From: Pagrus major
Lineage: Eukaryota > Chordata > Actinopteri > Spariformes > Sparidae
Assembly: GCF_040436345.1 (NCBI RefSeq)
Contig: NC_133219.1
Coordinates: forward strand, 18,188,958-18,252,957
DNA length: 64,000 nt
Reading direction: 5' to 3'
The position numbers were made by a program, and so were the translations under genes. Positions 45,701-63,169 of the stretch are shown in pieces. The notes below the pieces were generated by a model. The model was given only the letters and a program-made list of their open reading frames with translations, was not told the origin of the DNA and made no database searches. How positions within the stretch are numbered: the stretch's first letter is position 1; each line of letters starts with the position of its first letter.

Positions 45701-48700
45701 AGGCTGTTTCTACGCAGCGAGGCAGGGTTGAAGCGTGGATGAAGTCGTATTTCTTGAGTCATTAAGTAATTCATTTCTTATTTGTAATTTCTTGTTGATT
45801 GTCTCTAATCGCAGAAACATTTCCTCTATTGTTACCTGTTATAATTCACATAGCACACCATCTGCTCGGTACAACCCACAAATTGCATCCTTTATGCGTC
45901 AGTTCCTTGTTACATTCAGTGGTCAAAATGGCCACGGCTTGCTAGGAGATTTGTTGGGGGGAGGGGGAAAACTTAAGATGTTTTTACATAGACAGAAACA
46001 AATAAATCTTACTCATTACCACTCATTACAAAAGTCTTCCCCTGACAGACTTGAAATGCAATTGCAAATCATAATTAATTTAGTTTTTTCTATTGAACCT
46101 TTAAGAAACACATTTGATGTTTCCCTTGTTTTTGTTTGTTTAGATAACATGTATAACATGTAGCAGCAAACAATGAGTAATGGCATCCTGACCAGAGAAT
46201 ATAGTCACACTTCCTGTTTATGTTGTGATCAAAGCTTCTCTGTTCTTTGTTTTGGTAGCCGGGCTGGTCAAGTTAGCTCATGTGAGTTATGTGCTACAAG
46301 CTGCTGAAGGGCTCCAACGTACATAACTTTACAGGCTAGAGAAGCATGAAAGTTAGCTGTGAATATGAATTTTAGTTTTGCAAATGTTGAAATGGCTAGA
46401 TGTCGCTGAATGTTATATATAGCACCTTTAAGCTTGCTCTTTTTATATTTACTCACTTTATATTTTGAAATTATCATTTTACATTTTAAAATGTGCTTTT
46501 TCAGTTCCCTTTATCGTTTTAAGTTTAATTACAGCCCGAGTATTCCTCATAGTATACTCAAATATTAATCTTTTATTATATCTCTTTTCAATTTTCTATT
46601 TGGACTTTTCATTTTTAATAAAGATGAAAAATATCGTCACTACAGAGGCCCAAAGCACTCTGACTGAATTTATAAATGCACCCATATTTATAGCTAAATA
46701 ATCAGTGGGCTCATGGTTTCCTTTAATCATTAACCTATGTTTAGTTAACTCCGCCACACACTCGATATGGATGGTGAAAGGAGAAATTAATGTCAAGCTT
46801 CTCCACCTGTATGCCTGTATGCCAGACACATATTGTCTGTGTCGACTCTAGTGAAGTTTAACCAGACGTCTGAGCTCATTTTCATCAGGGCAGGGTCTCT
46901 GTATCTGTGTCAGCTGTATTGATTCATTCTGCTGTGGACAGCCGGTCCAGAATAGCCCCTTGCATTGTCACTGACCCGCTGTGATCAAACTGGCTCGTTC
47001 ATGTGTAACAGGAGCCTTCCTGTGCTGGTGTTAGCAGCATTTTATGATCCGGTGTTTTAGAAAATATCTTTTCTACTGTTTTCCCTTTGTGGCCTGGAGG
47101 TGGTATTGCATTTTTCCTGTTAAAGCAAACTATTTATTTATATTTCTAGGGGAAGGGGAACTCCAATAAAACATAGTTTGCCAGTCAAATTTCAGGTGCA
47201 CAGTATGCATATTAGCCAGCCGGTCTCTCAGCAGAGCAAAGCTGTAAGCTGCCAAACTAAATGAGCACAGTATGCAAACCAGTGAAAGAACTACAGGGCA
47301 GGACTCACAACTCTATGAAAACAAAGTCGATATATGTTAGTAGTACACAGCAAGCAGACTGCAGTGGCTGTGATTGTACAGGAGGGCTGATCAGCTGCTG
47401 TTGGAAACAGACTCGGCTCTGTTGCAGGACTGTTGTGTAAGTTGCCTCATAGCCTGTTCCTCATATTAAACCGTCCATAGAACTGGGCAATAATAACTGT
47501 ACATTGACCTTTGGTGTAATTGTACTGTGACAATAAAATCATCATTTTCTTTGACTGAAGTGACTGATTCCTAGAAAACTGTAACATAGTTTATTGCATT
47601 GAAGCTTAGTTTTATCATGTTATGTGATTTTCATTGACATTTATCAATACCAGATAATTATGTTTACACTCACAGACAGAGTTCACCGTGCAGGAGTTAA
47701 AAAATGATACCGAGTTAGGAAAAACTGCTTTCTGTAAACTTTAAGTTGACCTCTGAGTCAATTTAAAGGTTTAATTGTGACTTTTTCTAACTGTGAATGT
47801 TACTGTCTTTAATCTTTTAATTGTTTTAGTTATCAGTCTCATTATCAACATCTGCACCTTTACCTTTTTACATTTCTATCCTGTCTTAAACATGCATTCT
47901 TCCTTTATGGCTCCCTCCAAGGTTCTTTAATGATTTGAGCATTTGCTTTATAGTATGTGTTTTCTGAGTATTATAATATATAAATGGATGATGAAATAAA
48001 CTGTTGGATTTGGTAAATATACATTTGTATAATACTACTGTATTATTACTTTGGTTCTCATTTTTGCTTTTGCTCAAAGTAATTTTAGGATTAATATCCT
48101 GACACCTTCCTCCATCTGAGAAATATTCATCAAGGTAGCACTTTAACAACACAATAACACTAAAAAATATTAACTAAATTAAAATAATAAAAAAATAGTA
48201 TCAATCTAAGCACACACCAATTGCACAGTTAATGCAATCAGTGAATCAGTGTAACCGTAAAATGGTCGCTGTTAAAACCGGAGCAGCTGTTATTAACAGG
48301 GGAAAACTTTACAGTTTATCAGTCACATCATACTAAAAAGGGAATCAGTTTCTATAAAGAGGAAATTGGAAAACTCTTACTGGAGCATTTCCTGGTGAAT
48401 TATTGTTTATTTAACAGCTTCGGTCTTCAGTTTTATTAATTACCTCAGAAACAAGTTGTTTGAGGCCACCTACAATAAATATAAGGGAATATATCCTGAT
48501 GAATCTGCAACAGAGACTTGTCTCTTCCAACTCATCATCAGCCCACCTCAGTACCAAAAACACACATCACCCTTGGGTGTGGAGTTTGGCTTGTCAGTCA
48601 CTGACTCACCCTGGTCCGACAGCGAGGATCTCCATCAGGATCTGTCAGTTTGCCCCCGTATATCGCCGGCAGCTCCTCTGCATCAATGTACTTCAGTAAA

Positions 48701-51700
48701 ACCTCCTGCCAGTTAGCTGTCAAACCAGAGAAACAACAGCACTTGTATCATCAGGAAGTCAAAGTGTTTTGATTGGACTGAATGTGGTATTTGGGTGAAA
48801 TATGACAAAGGTACAGTGTCTCACCCCCGAGGATATGGATCTTTTGTCTTGTGTTCTCACTCAGAAAGTGCTTGACGAGGTTGTAGGCCACAGGAAAGAG
48901 TTTGGGGGCTACAGGAGAAAAGCTTACAGGTGTTAAAACAAAAACGAGCAATGATAGAAAGTCTGGCTCTTCAAAAGCAGCATATAATAATAAAAAAGAA
49001 CAAAGACAAATGATAAATCATTTGTTTACTGAAACATGCTTTCATGGAGGAAGAACAAATTCACCTTTAATGACAAACAGCCTTTTCAAGCCTTCTGGGT
49101 AGTTGTCTTCAAACATCTGGAGGATCTGGTGACACAGAGAAACATTATTTGGAGATGTCGACCAACCTAATAGTCAATAGTCTGCGACATCTATGATTAA
49201 ACTGTATGTGTTTCTGTACCTCTCCGTATGTTTCTATAGCAGGTTTCCATAAGTGTTTCAGACCCAAGCCTTCAACATCATAGATCATGGTGATTGACTC
49301 CACGTTCCTCCCAAGCTGGTTGACAATAGAGACAAAAAGACAGGAAAACTTAAATCTGTGAAACTATAAAAAGGTTTACATACTGTTTATATACAAGGTG
49401 GTAGCGCAGGTTGATACAAAACTTTGATAGAAAATGTACATGTAATGACAAAAGTCATTGCTGTAGACATAATAAATAATACAGTTTTTCACTGTATTTC
49501 TCTGAGCTAAATAATCTCACTCTGTTCCGATATACACTGCTAAGTGTTGTCTCTGCTCGCCTCTCACCCTCTGTGACTGCAGGTTACACTCCTTCTGCAG
49601 GACCTCACAGTCTCTGATCTTGGACTTGATGAAGTCTTGCTTGGAGGCAGACAGGAAGAGGCCTTTAGGATCCACAGGTCCGATGACATCGTACCAGATG
49701 GGACTGCCTTCACGGTCATAACCACACATCCCACCTGACAGATACTTTTCTATCACCTGCAAACAGCAGTCATTTTAGATGTCAAACCACTGGTTTCTTT
49801 AGTCGTGTACAGGATTATTTGTCAAGAGGAGAATTCAGAGACATTTATTTGATTACACTGAACTTACAGTAAAATATGGTTTATAGGGTTGTTTTATTTT
49901 TACCTCTGGTGGACGCCAGTCGGTGATTATCATGTCTACTTTCATGTGTTTCCTGAACTCCAAATGCTGGAAGAAAAGATGGGTGCCTGTTAATCATTTG
50001 ATTATTAATATACAGTAAGTAGGGGAACATTAAAACTTGTTTTTTACTTCCTCCGTGATAGACTGCTTGTACAGTGGCAGATCCGCCCAAGCACAATCTA
50101 GTGATTTAAGTGGATTATGAGGTTTCAGACAGTAGGCTAGGTGATGTAAAACTAGCCCCGTCAGCAGGAGGGGGATCAATTATGAAGCGCTGTGGAAACA
50201 GACACATGCCAACACATGATCACAAGCACAAGCACCACCAGCCACCAACTGAGGGGACAGAAATGAAAGAACATTTTCTAGATACCTTAAAAAGGTGGTT
50301 GTGGCGAAGGTGTAGTCCAAATACATTGTAAGCAAATCAGTTTGATAAGGTTTGTTCAAGAATATAAGCAACCACAACACAGTAAACGTTGTCTGTGAGA
50401 GGCAGCTCAGTAACCTGAGCAAACAACTACTGTAGCTGTCGGCTTTGGCTAACAAGCAGCCTTGTGCTAGTTCAGGAAAGTGACAATGTTATTGCTTACC
50501 ACGTAGTTCGACTCATTTGTAGATTATTAGATTAATTTGTTATGTAGAAATTGGCATTTTGTGCAATTCAGCGCCCCCCCCCCCCCCCAGTTTTTGAGTG
50601 CAACACCACGGTCGTCAATACAAATCCCAGGTCTATAACAATTTGTCAGATGTAATGTAGGTGCTAACTACAAACATGGTTATTTTAAGGTAAAAAAGTT
50701 ACATAATGTTGCTTTAAAAAATAGGGTGCGTGGCTACATCAATATGTTAATGCTTTGTCTGCCCCCTAGTGGACAGAAATCAGTTTGTGCAGCTTTAAGT
50801 GAGGTGATTGTAAATCGTACTCTGTCATCTTAAGTAATCATTTAATCCCTGCTATCTATATCTTATCTCCCCAGGCTGCCATGATGACTCAGTTTCACCA
50901 CAGCGAACCTTTACAACACAGCCCCACTCTAATCTGCGGCCAGTACTGAGCTGATGGTCTGAACAGTCTTTCCTAGTGCTAACTGCACTTTCACACGCAA
51001 CACCAATTAGTCACAGGAAGGGAGGACATTGTGGTTGTTGTACCTCGATTTTTAATCCAGTACATGATTTGTAATATATTGCATCTCTACAAGAGAATGA
51101 CACATGTGGGGACTAAAAAAGAAAGTTCTGCTGAACGAGATACCTTTCGCAGCATGGCCTCAGACTTCTGGATATTGAAGTTTCTGGCTGAAAAAGAAAA
51201 AAGAAGGATGATAAATATCATTGTCATTAACATTAGTGTTAAATGATAAATGACATTTCACAAGAATGCATCTACTCATGGATGAAAGGCTCATGCTCAT
51301 GACAACACGGGATGTAAACATTAACAGCGTCCTCTTTTCGCTGAACTGTACAGATATCTAGCTCACTGTAGCTAACTTAGCTAGCTAGCCTCTCATCCAT
51401 GAGTAGGTGTTGTAGCAGATGGCTGGTGGTTGTAGTTCTGTCGAAAGAAAATAGTTGCCACGTGAAACTGCTCACAACAAGGTCTGGGGATTATCTTGAG
51501 TAACCGGTTGGTGATTTCTGGAAAAGAAACATTGCTGTTCAGTATTTCAAAAATGTATTTTTATTTTTGTGCTTTGAGCTTTGGCGTGAACTGTCCCTTT
51601 AAACTCTTTTAAACGGCTAAAACAGGTCAGTCATTCAGTCAGGAAAGCAGAGGAGGAGGTGTTGGGGAGATTTTTGGAAATCTCGCTGATTTTATATCCA

Positions 51701-52847
51701 AACCTGCTTAAAGAGAAAATGCCTGAAACGCCAATAACTACAAATAAAAGCAAGGTTTGAAGCACATCGTTTGAGTTTAAGGTTTTAGGTAAGTAATGCA
51801 TCCTACCAGAGCCTGTCCTGTCACGGCTGTAGTTTGAGCCTACTTGGTCTAACAAGGGCAGCATCAAAAACATTATGTCAAAGTCTTAGACAACCAACAG
51901 AATAGGTGTCTATGGAAGCAACCAGTTATTGACTAAAATGTGGTCTTGTGTCTCTACAATTACACAAGAGATCTTCAAAGGTTTCTGTTCCATCCAATGA
52001 CATGCATCAAACCAAGACTAAAATATGAAAGAATCTCTTAAACTGTAACCTTTTTATTGATGCCCTCTGGGAATAAACTTGTATAACCTCCTCCTCTTTA
52101 ACACGGTCAGTATTAAAACCACTGTGTCAGTATGACGCTCCAGGAGAGAGTTGACACTCTATATAAGCTGCATCTAAGGTGATTAGCTCTGCTGCTGACA
52201 GTCTGGTGGAAAAGCACAACAGTTCTGCTGCGGACGAGAAGTGAGACTTACAACTTACTCCAACAGTGGATTACGCTGCACCTAATGCTCCATCCTGGCA
52301 CCTTAACTAGGACATTGAGGGACTTAAATTTACAAAAGCACAAAGCAGATTCTGGCTCATGACCAGGCCATGTATCATTTTGAATTACTAATAAGTGTTA
52401 TGCTCCGAATGCCTCAGGCTGCTGGATAATTACAGGGATTTTGCAACTTTTAACGACTAACATGCAGAGCCATGGATGGCGCCAAGGGTGGCTCTCCTGC
52501 AGCTTCTCAACATAGAAACGGATCTCCTATTAATTCTAATCAAAAAATGCCAGGTGATTTTCTTTAAGAGTGTGTGTGAAACAATCTGGGGGTGCAGAAC
52601 AGGACAGTGCTATGTTTTTAAGGTGATGTCAGAGTCAGTGTTCCTCCTCAGATCTCTGAACGAACAGTGATGTTTTATGATCTGAAATAAGGTTATCTCA
52701 AGCTGTGATAGAGGCTCCTGGTACGAGTACAACCCATTCAGCTCATTGTCTGATAACATTTGATGATACTGCCATTATAAAATGGGATAGGAGGGACTTT
52801 GTGACCATGTTGTGGTCTGTTAATACATCACTCTAAAAGCCCTACTG

Positions 52848-52885
<38 letters not shown>

Positions 52886-55800
52886 TTTTTTGTCATCACA
52901 ACATTGAGACTGAGACAATCAGGGTCACAGTCTACTCATGTGACTTGTGACTAAAACTGGACAGCAGTGTTCAGAAGTTTCTGTCCATTTCACTGAACTC
53001 TGGTACAAAATGTAGCTTTAACTCCAGAGTAATACTTTGTCTTCACATACTGCAGTACAACTGATAAACTGACTGAACTATCATCTACCCCGGCTCCTTT
53101 ATCTCTTAAGGTGGAGCTCCTCAGAGATAAATACTGCTCCACTCAAAGCTGTGAATCATCTGACAGCAGACACGGAAAACATGCATTTGGTTGGAAGAAG
53201 AGGAGGTGGGTTGTTTGGGGAGGGAGAAGCTGGGTCTGCCTGGATCTTTCACATAATTTACTGCCTTAATTTCCAGGAATATGGCATATATGTCATGATA
53301 TTTTATGTACTAATTTCCTCTTTCCTTCCGTCAGCTAGTCTAAAAGCAGTTCCTGAAATCTTTTATGTTTTTGGTGTTACAAGCAGTTCTTTCATGGACA
53401 AAAAGTAGCTACTGTACAAGAAGTGATGGATTTTATATCTCTTGAAAAAAACAGAACAACTAAAGAGACCTTAGCTCTAACTGCGACCTATGTTTTACTG
53501 TGTGTAAACTGGTAAATTCTAACTTCAATCTCATTTTGAACTTGCAAAACCCCGCAAAAGCCCAGTTAGGCTCTATTCTATGATTCTGTTATAAGGTCAA
53601 TCATTAGTGCTCACTGAGTGCCACCTCGGGCAATTTGCTTTAAATCAATGAACTAGACTGAGCTATCCTCACTCTTCCCACAGCTTGAATGGGATCATCT
53701 TTACATTCATATTAAAAGGGAAATAACTTGAATCATTCAGAGCGTATACAAACAGGCCAAACAGACCCTCATTGTCCGTGTTTGGAGCTGTGACGCTAAT
53801 CTTCTGAGAGGCGTTTGGCAATGACCGTTTAGTAAGACTTCGTTAAAGAGGACGACGTGCCTCCTAGCTCTTGTTGTGAAACGACTTTGGAGGGAAATAC
53901 GGCGGCAGAGTGTCTCCTGGCAGATGGGCTGTCGTCCATCGTAGTGCACCTTTAATGCGATTAGCCCTGGATTAGCCAGATACACGGAGTGCTAGACCTC
54001 TGCTCCAGAACTAATCAGCACAAGGGCTCCTTTAATCAATGCTTCCCATTTCTTCGAGTGTCTGAACATGAAACCACAGCGTGGGTTTCTGCAGGGTCCA
54101 CCAAGTTACAAGACTTTTTAATACCACATTGCATTCAATTTAATACCTGTTGTATTGTTCATGCTGGCCATAGTATGAAAAAACGGAAAATATTTCACAT
54201 GCCCTATCCACCAGTGTGTCCTGAAAGCCCGCAACCAAATACAAAAATATATTTCAAATTAAATTAAAGACTTTTTGATAACTTTTTCAAGGCTTTTTGT
54301 GAGGAAACTGAATTCTCTGACTTTTCAAGACCTGCAAATAAGATGTCTCAGCCTACCCGAGGAAAATCAGAGTCAAGGAATCGATTAACTTTAGTCTGAA
54401 AAGTTCAATCCTGGTTTGGTTTGGTTTAGCCGCTGCTGAATAGGAACCTTGGTTTGTCAGCTGTGGTTTGAGCATCGTGCGCTGGAGTGAAAATCACGTG
54501 AGTCTCTTTCTCAACCACTGCTAATAGGGATGCTTACATCATGTCATTTTATGTAATAAACCACTGCAGTTTCTGCTTGTTGCACAAGCACAACAGCTCC
54601 GTCAGATTTCACCCTCGAATAGGAATGATTACAGGCTAATTATCACAAATTTACCATAACAGCACAGGATTATGTGAGGGTTTTTTTCTGAGAGGTAGGC
54701 TTTGGTAAGGTTAAAGGAGCAGGTGCATCATGATTTTCAACTCACCTCTGAGCCAACGTAACAGGAAGTGGTCATGCTGTGCAGGAAGTTGAGGAAGAAT
54801 GTCTTGTATCCTCTCTCGAAACTGTGACCAGAGGAAGGAGAGAAGAAGAGACACATGATCGACAAGTTTTCAGGGAAGCCTTTAACTAATATGTTATAGT
54901 TCTTACCCTGGAGGTAAAAAAACAGTCTTGAGAAATACAGTACTTTTCTTTGTTGAAAGGTATTTATAGTTTCACTCATTCATTTCAGATTAGTAGGTTT
55001 CATTTCCCAGTGCTGCTGAAACTTGTGACTCGGTGACTAATTATTTTACACACTTTAATGCCAACGTTCAACAATGAGTATCTGTAAACATGTTTTGCAT
55101 GGGTAGAAAAACAGCCAGGACACAAAACGTGTGTTAGAATATTTTAGGTTTCAACTGGGATACATGGCCAATAGTATGTGGACACTTGAGCAAAAATCTA
55201 TTTTCTTGATTGATCTACCTATTTGCTTATAAAATGTGAGAAAGTATTTCATAAATAAAGATTTTTTAAAAATCTAATTTGCTGATATAACAGTCTTCTC
55301 CACTCTTCTGGTTTCCACAAGATTTTGAAATATGTTTGCAGGGATTTTCTCCCAAGAACATTAGTGAGATGTTGTGCAGGAAAGCCTGGGTCTCCACCAA
55401 CATTCAAATTTATCGCAAAGGTGTTGGATGAGGTTAAAGTCAGAGCTCCGTGCAGGACAGTCAAGCTCTCCAACCCCAAACTGGGAAAGCCAAACTTAAA
55501 ATAAAAAGTGGCACTAACACTGAACATTTAGTTAAGTTTCATTGAAAGAAAACTGAGCCTGAGAGAAGTCCACCACAAAAACAAAATACAACAAATGAAA
55601 ACAAATAAAGCATGTCAAGAAACTTTGACTGACGTATATCTTTACTCACCAAAAATCAGTTATTGTTTCAGGAACACTGTGCTTTGCTGCCTTAGCTTTG
55701 ATTGATATAAAATTGGAGCATATTTATATTGGAATAATATAACTAGAGCTTCAAAAATGTATTAATCTATCCATTAGTCGACTGAAAGAAAAGTAATCAA

Positions 55801-56600
55801 CAATTTTGATTATCTGCTGATCATTTAAATCATTAGCCAAGCAAAAGTGCCAAAATATCACTGGTTCGAATGTCTTGACGATTCACTTTCCTTACATCAC
55901 AGTAAATATCTTTGGGTTTGTGCTCGGACATAATCAGAAATTTGGGGACATCATGTTGAATATTGTCACTTATAATTAAAGTATGACTACATCCCCCCTC
56001 CCCCTGACTTCTCACTGTGTGCTTCCTGGAAAATATTTCTGAGAAGGCAAAGCATTTATAGTTTTTACCGATGCTTTGCATAACAGTTATATGGTGTTAA
56101 AAATAACAGGTGAGAGTTGAGAGCTGCAGCATCTAACTAACTGGTTGATCATTTTGATAATTGATAAATCATTTTAGTAATTTTTCAAGTAAAAATGCCA
56201 AATATTTGTTGGTTCCAGCTACTCAAATGTCAGGTTGTGATGCTTCTCTTTGTCATATATGATAGAAATTGAACATTTTGGGAGGTTTGGGCTGTTGGTC
56301 TGGCAAAACAAGACATTGAAATAGATAATCTTGGGCTTTGGGACATTGTACTAATAGTTTTTTTTTCTCTCTCTTCATTTATTTATTCATTTTATTTATT
56401 TATTTCACATTTTATAGAGAAAATGAGTAACACATATATATATAATACATTTTTTCCCTTCATTTTTCATAACCTGGCAAGATAAATTGTTCTTAACAAT
56501 GGCTGACAACTGATCTATAAAAAATAAATAAATGAGCAACACTTACCTGCTCCAGTGCTTCAGCCTGTTTAGGACTGAGGTCTCCTACTCTTCCGCTCAT
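42712..56600 (-). CDS. sec14l2: SEC14-like lipid-transfer protein (CRAL-TRIO plus GOLD), SEC14L2 group
   Basis: A cytosolic lipid-binding/transfer protein of the SEC14L2/3/4 (supernatant protein factor) group, which binds tocopherol, squalene or phospholipid. Twelve coding exons on the minus strand, in order: 56547-56600, 54746-54821, 51144-51187, 49904-49966, 49568-49756, 49220-49315, 49065-49125, 48825-48908, 48610-48716, 43731-43870, 42979-43148, 42712-42863. They give 1236 nt in one frame, 411 aa, the family's usual length. The start [16 protein letters not shown] is the standard start. CRAL-TRIO-N is at about 10-60. The SEC14 domain (about 75-250) has [34 protein letters not shown] and [13 protein letters not shown]. 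The GOLD domain (about 270-385) has [30 protein letters not shown] and VLRFDNTYS. All splice sites are GT-AG. It is head-to-head with rnf215. The exact fish paralogue (sec14l2, sec14l7 or sec14l8) is not certain. Confidence 0.93.
44441..44777. mobile_element. piggyBac-like MITE flanked by TTAA
   Basis: The left end TTAA-AGGTGCAATGCGTAAG and the right end CTTACATATTGCACCT-TTAA are inverted repeats of about 20 bp, each bordered by TTAA, the target duplication typical of piggyBac elements. It is about 337 bp with no transposase. Related degraded copies lie at 16650, 20693 and 62690. Confidence 0.85.
45019..45346. mobile_element. Tc1/mariner-type MITE with TA target sites
   Basis: The terminal inverted repeats start TA-AAGGAATAGTTCAAAATTTT on the left and end with AAACTATTCCTT-TA on the right. 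The interior has segments such as gactggaaacagggggaaac and ctaagctaagcc that I recognise as a repeat widespread in teleosts. There is no coding sequence. Confidence 0.85.
49967..51143 (-). other. sec14l2: sec14l intron
   Basis: Contains a run of about 17 C residues (50573-50588) and AT-rich sequence. No gene was recognised. Confidence 0.6.
50573..50588. repeat. Poly(C) tract
   Basis: A mononucleotide run of C in a sec14l intron. Confidence 0.95.
51272..51406. mobile_element. 135-bp inverted-repeat element, possible MITE
   Basis: The 20-bp ends CTACTCATGGATGAAAGGCT (51272-51291) and AGCCTCTCATCCATGAGTAG (51387-51406) are reverse complements with one mismatch. No target duplication is obvious. 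Confidence 0.7.
52848..52886. repeat. GGA/GAA purine-rich microsatellite
   Basis: A run of GGA, GAA and AGA triplets in a sec14l intron. Confidence 0.9.
55167..55510 (-). mobile_element. Tc1/mariner-like transposon remnant
   Basis: The end AGTATGTGGACACTT at 55171-55186 matches the terminus of the 7288 and 42278 elements. Read on the minus strand, 55500-55400 gives a degraded transposase segment resembling the LDCPA-S-DFN-IQHL motif around the third catalytic residue, with frameshifts. Confidence 0.75.
55745..55960. repeat. Dispersed teleost repeat, copy 1
   Basis: Blocks such as attaatctatccattagtcgac and taaatatctttgggtttgtg are characteristic of a repeat I recall as abundant in teleost genomes. 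A second copy follows at 56120. Confidence 0.6.
56120..56360. repeat. Dispersed teleost repeat, copy 2
   Basis: Contains gatcattttgataattgata, gtaatttttcaagtaaaaatg, aacaagacattgaa and atcttgggctttggga, matching the same family as 55745. Confidence 0.65.
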
Positions 56601-58226
56601 GTCTGCAACCACAAGAAGCGAGATAAAGACAGAGCTGCTTCAAAGTCAGATTAACAGACAGAGAGACAGAAACAGAAACAGAAACAGCACCGTCACCGTT
56701 AACCGTGACAGGCGGATTTCAGTCTCTGACGCCTCCCCGTGATGCTCATCCACGGCTTCAGTAGCCAGTTATCCTCGCTGTCAGCTGCCTGCAGCTGAAA
56801 AGGCAGCTAGGGGAAGAAAAAATGTAAACAGGAGAGTCGCACCGCCTGTTAGAGATCCAGTCCACCCAGCTGACTTGGCCAAAGATAAGAGAAAATGACA
56901 GGAGGATTACTCGCTTTAAGAAAGAGGAACGACACAGGAGCCCCCTTTGCCAAGCTAGCTCCTGTTCCACTAGCATCACCATTCTTACAGACTTGAACCA
57001 ATATTTGTGAAAAATAAAGGGGAGACACATTCACTGCGTGTGAATCTACTATTTTAAGGGCTGAAAAGGTTTGTCATTTAAACAGAGACAAAAACAAACA
57101 AACAAACAAACAAAAAACACAGCACGCATGAAGCTTTGAAAGCACATAGAGGCCCCTGTCTAAGAAATATGAACCCCAGTGTATAGAGATAGTTGGTATG
57201 GTTGAAATCACAATATTAATAAAGGATATTTTCTAATATCAATGGGCTATATTTAGACCTATATGGAAAATGTACCAAATGTGTGCAGGGCCACATACAA
57301 GGTAATCATACAGATGTTCAAAGCACTGAACATTTGACTAAATGAACAAGTTGATTAACTTTGACAACAGAAATCTGATAAATGTTAAAATGATAATATG
57401 ATCATAGCATCACAATATGATTTCGCTGAAGGCTGATTAACAAAGAACGTTTTGAAAAATGTTAATTTCCTGTCTTTATTTTTTGGGGGAAATCAGATTA
57501 AAACTTGCTGCAAAGTCGAACATGTGTGTTTTTGCACAAAAAATGTGGCAAAGGAGGTGGATCATGTTTTTAAAAAACTATTGAGTGACTCATCTCCAAT
57601 TACATGGAATATACAATCTTTGGTGGTAATCCGAAAACCTCGAACGTGCGCACATACACAAGAAAAGATACTAAAAACTGTTTGTTTGTTTTTTCCTGCA
57701 GCGATTTAGTTAATCAAATCATTTAGGCTACTATTGCCATTATTTGAGAGTAAGACTGTTTTCCACATTTTAGCCAATTTTATTAAATACTAGACGCCAC
57801 GATGACGTCACACTGCGCAAATGCAAAGTGGAACAGGTGCAGCTTCCTCGATTTCTGACTTTCAGAGCTCACTCACACAAAATGTCGGACTACGGCAATG
57901 AAAATAAAGTACCCATCGTGTTAACAGAAGTGAAACATCGGTCTGAGGTTTTGTACTAGTACTAGTTGTAGCGGTTTGGAGTCACGGCTTTAAAGCAAAG
58001 AAGGAAGTATGGGGATCTCACTCTCGACTTACTACATTCTTCTCTGGTTGTATAACCTCAATTGTCACAACACTGTAAATTAACGGAAGAACAGTTAAGT
58101 TTTTTTTTCAATCTCAGTACGGAGTCAAGTCATGGGTGAAGTTATAAAAAAAAAATCTTGTTCAGTTTAATTTCAACCTCTTAGCTGCCTTGTATACGTG
58201 GATACAAGATAATAATCCTCACGCCT
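56601..58226. other. Divergent intergenic region between sec14l and rnf215
   Basis: About 1.8 kb separates the two start codons. It includes a GAAACA-rich run (56665-56685), a CAAA repeat (57091-57113) and AT-rich DNA. Upstream non-coding exons of sec14l may lie at 56601-57050 but cannot be fixed from sequence. Confidence 0.6.
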
Positions 58227-58246
58227 CTTCCGGTCGGAGCCGGAAG
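58227..58246. promoter_or_regulatory. rnf215: Paired inverted ETS-type sites, probable rnf215 promoter
   Basis: CTTCCGG and CCGGAAG face each other with 6 bp between them (58227-58246), about 150 bp upstream of the rnf215 start and beside GC-rich sequence. This is the usual make-up of a TATA-less housekeeping promoter (ETS/GABP sites). A tiny upstream reading frame (ATG GGT AAC AGG TGA, 58323-58337) lies in the presumed 5' leader. Confidence 0.5.
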
Positions 58247-58397
58247 CTGCCTTCGCTTGTTTACATTCTCCGAGGGGTCTAGCTAACTGGCGAACAAAAC
58301 CGCTAGCAGCTTTTCCAACATAATGGGTAACAGGTGATTAGGCTTGTGTGTTTAGAGCAGTTTTCAGCTGTAGTTTCGCTCTGTGGTTCCTCGGGAC

Positions 58398-63169
<4,772 letters not shown>

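Larger units (their letters stand above)
43871..48609 (-). other. sec14l2: Large sec14l intron with two MITEs
   Basis: A 4.7 kb intron holding MITEs at 44441-44777 and 45019-45346. A short related terminus (agcacctttaa) lies near 46420-46432. The open frame at 45735-46163 (142 codons) shows no domain or family resemblance and was not called. Confidence 0.6.
51188..54745 (-). other. sec14l2: sec14l intron
   Basis: A 3.6 kb intron with a short inverted-repeat element (51272-51406) and a purine-rich microsatellite (52848-52886). No coding exon was recognised. Confidence 0.6.
54822..56546 (-). other. sec14l2: First coding intron of sec14l, repeat-rich
   Basis: Holds a Tc1-like remnant (55167-55510) and two copies of a dispersed teleost repeat (55745-55960 and 56120-56360). 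Confidence 0.65.

Noticed and set aside
45735-46163. 142-codon open frame in the large sec14l intron
   Set aside because: No recognisable domain, AT-rich composition and unusual residue content; likely chance.
58383-58397. rnf215 start five codons upstream
   Set aside because: The upstream codon is GTG; the first ATG in frame at 58398 starts a good signal peptide.
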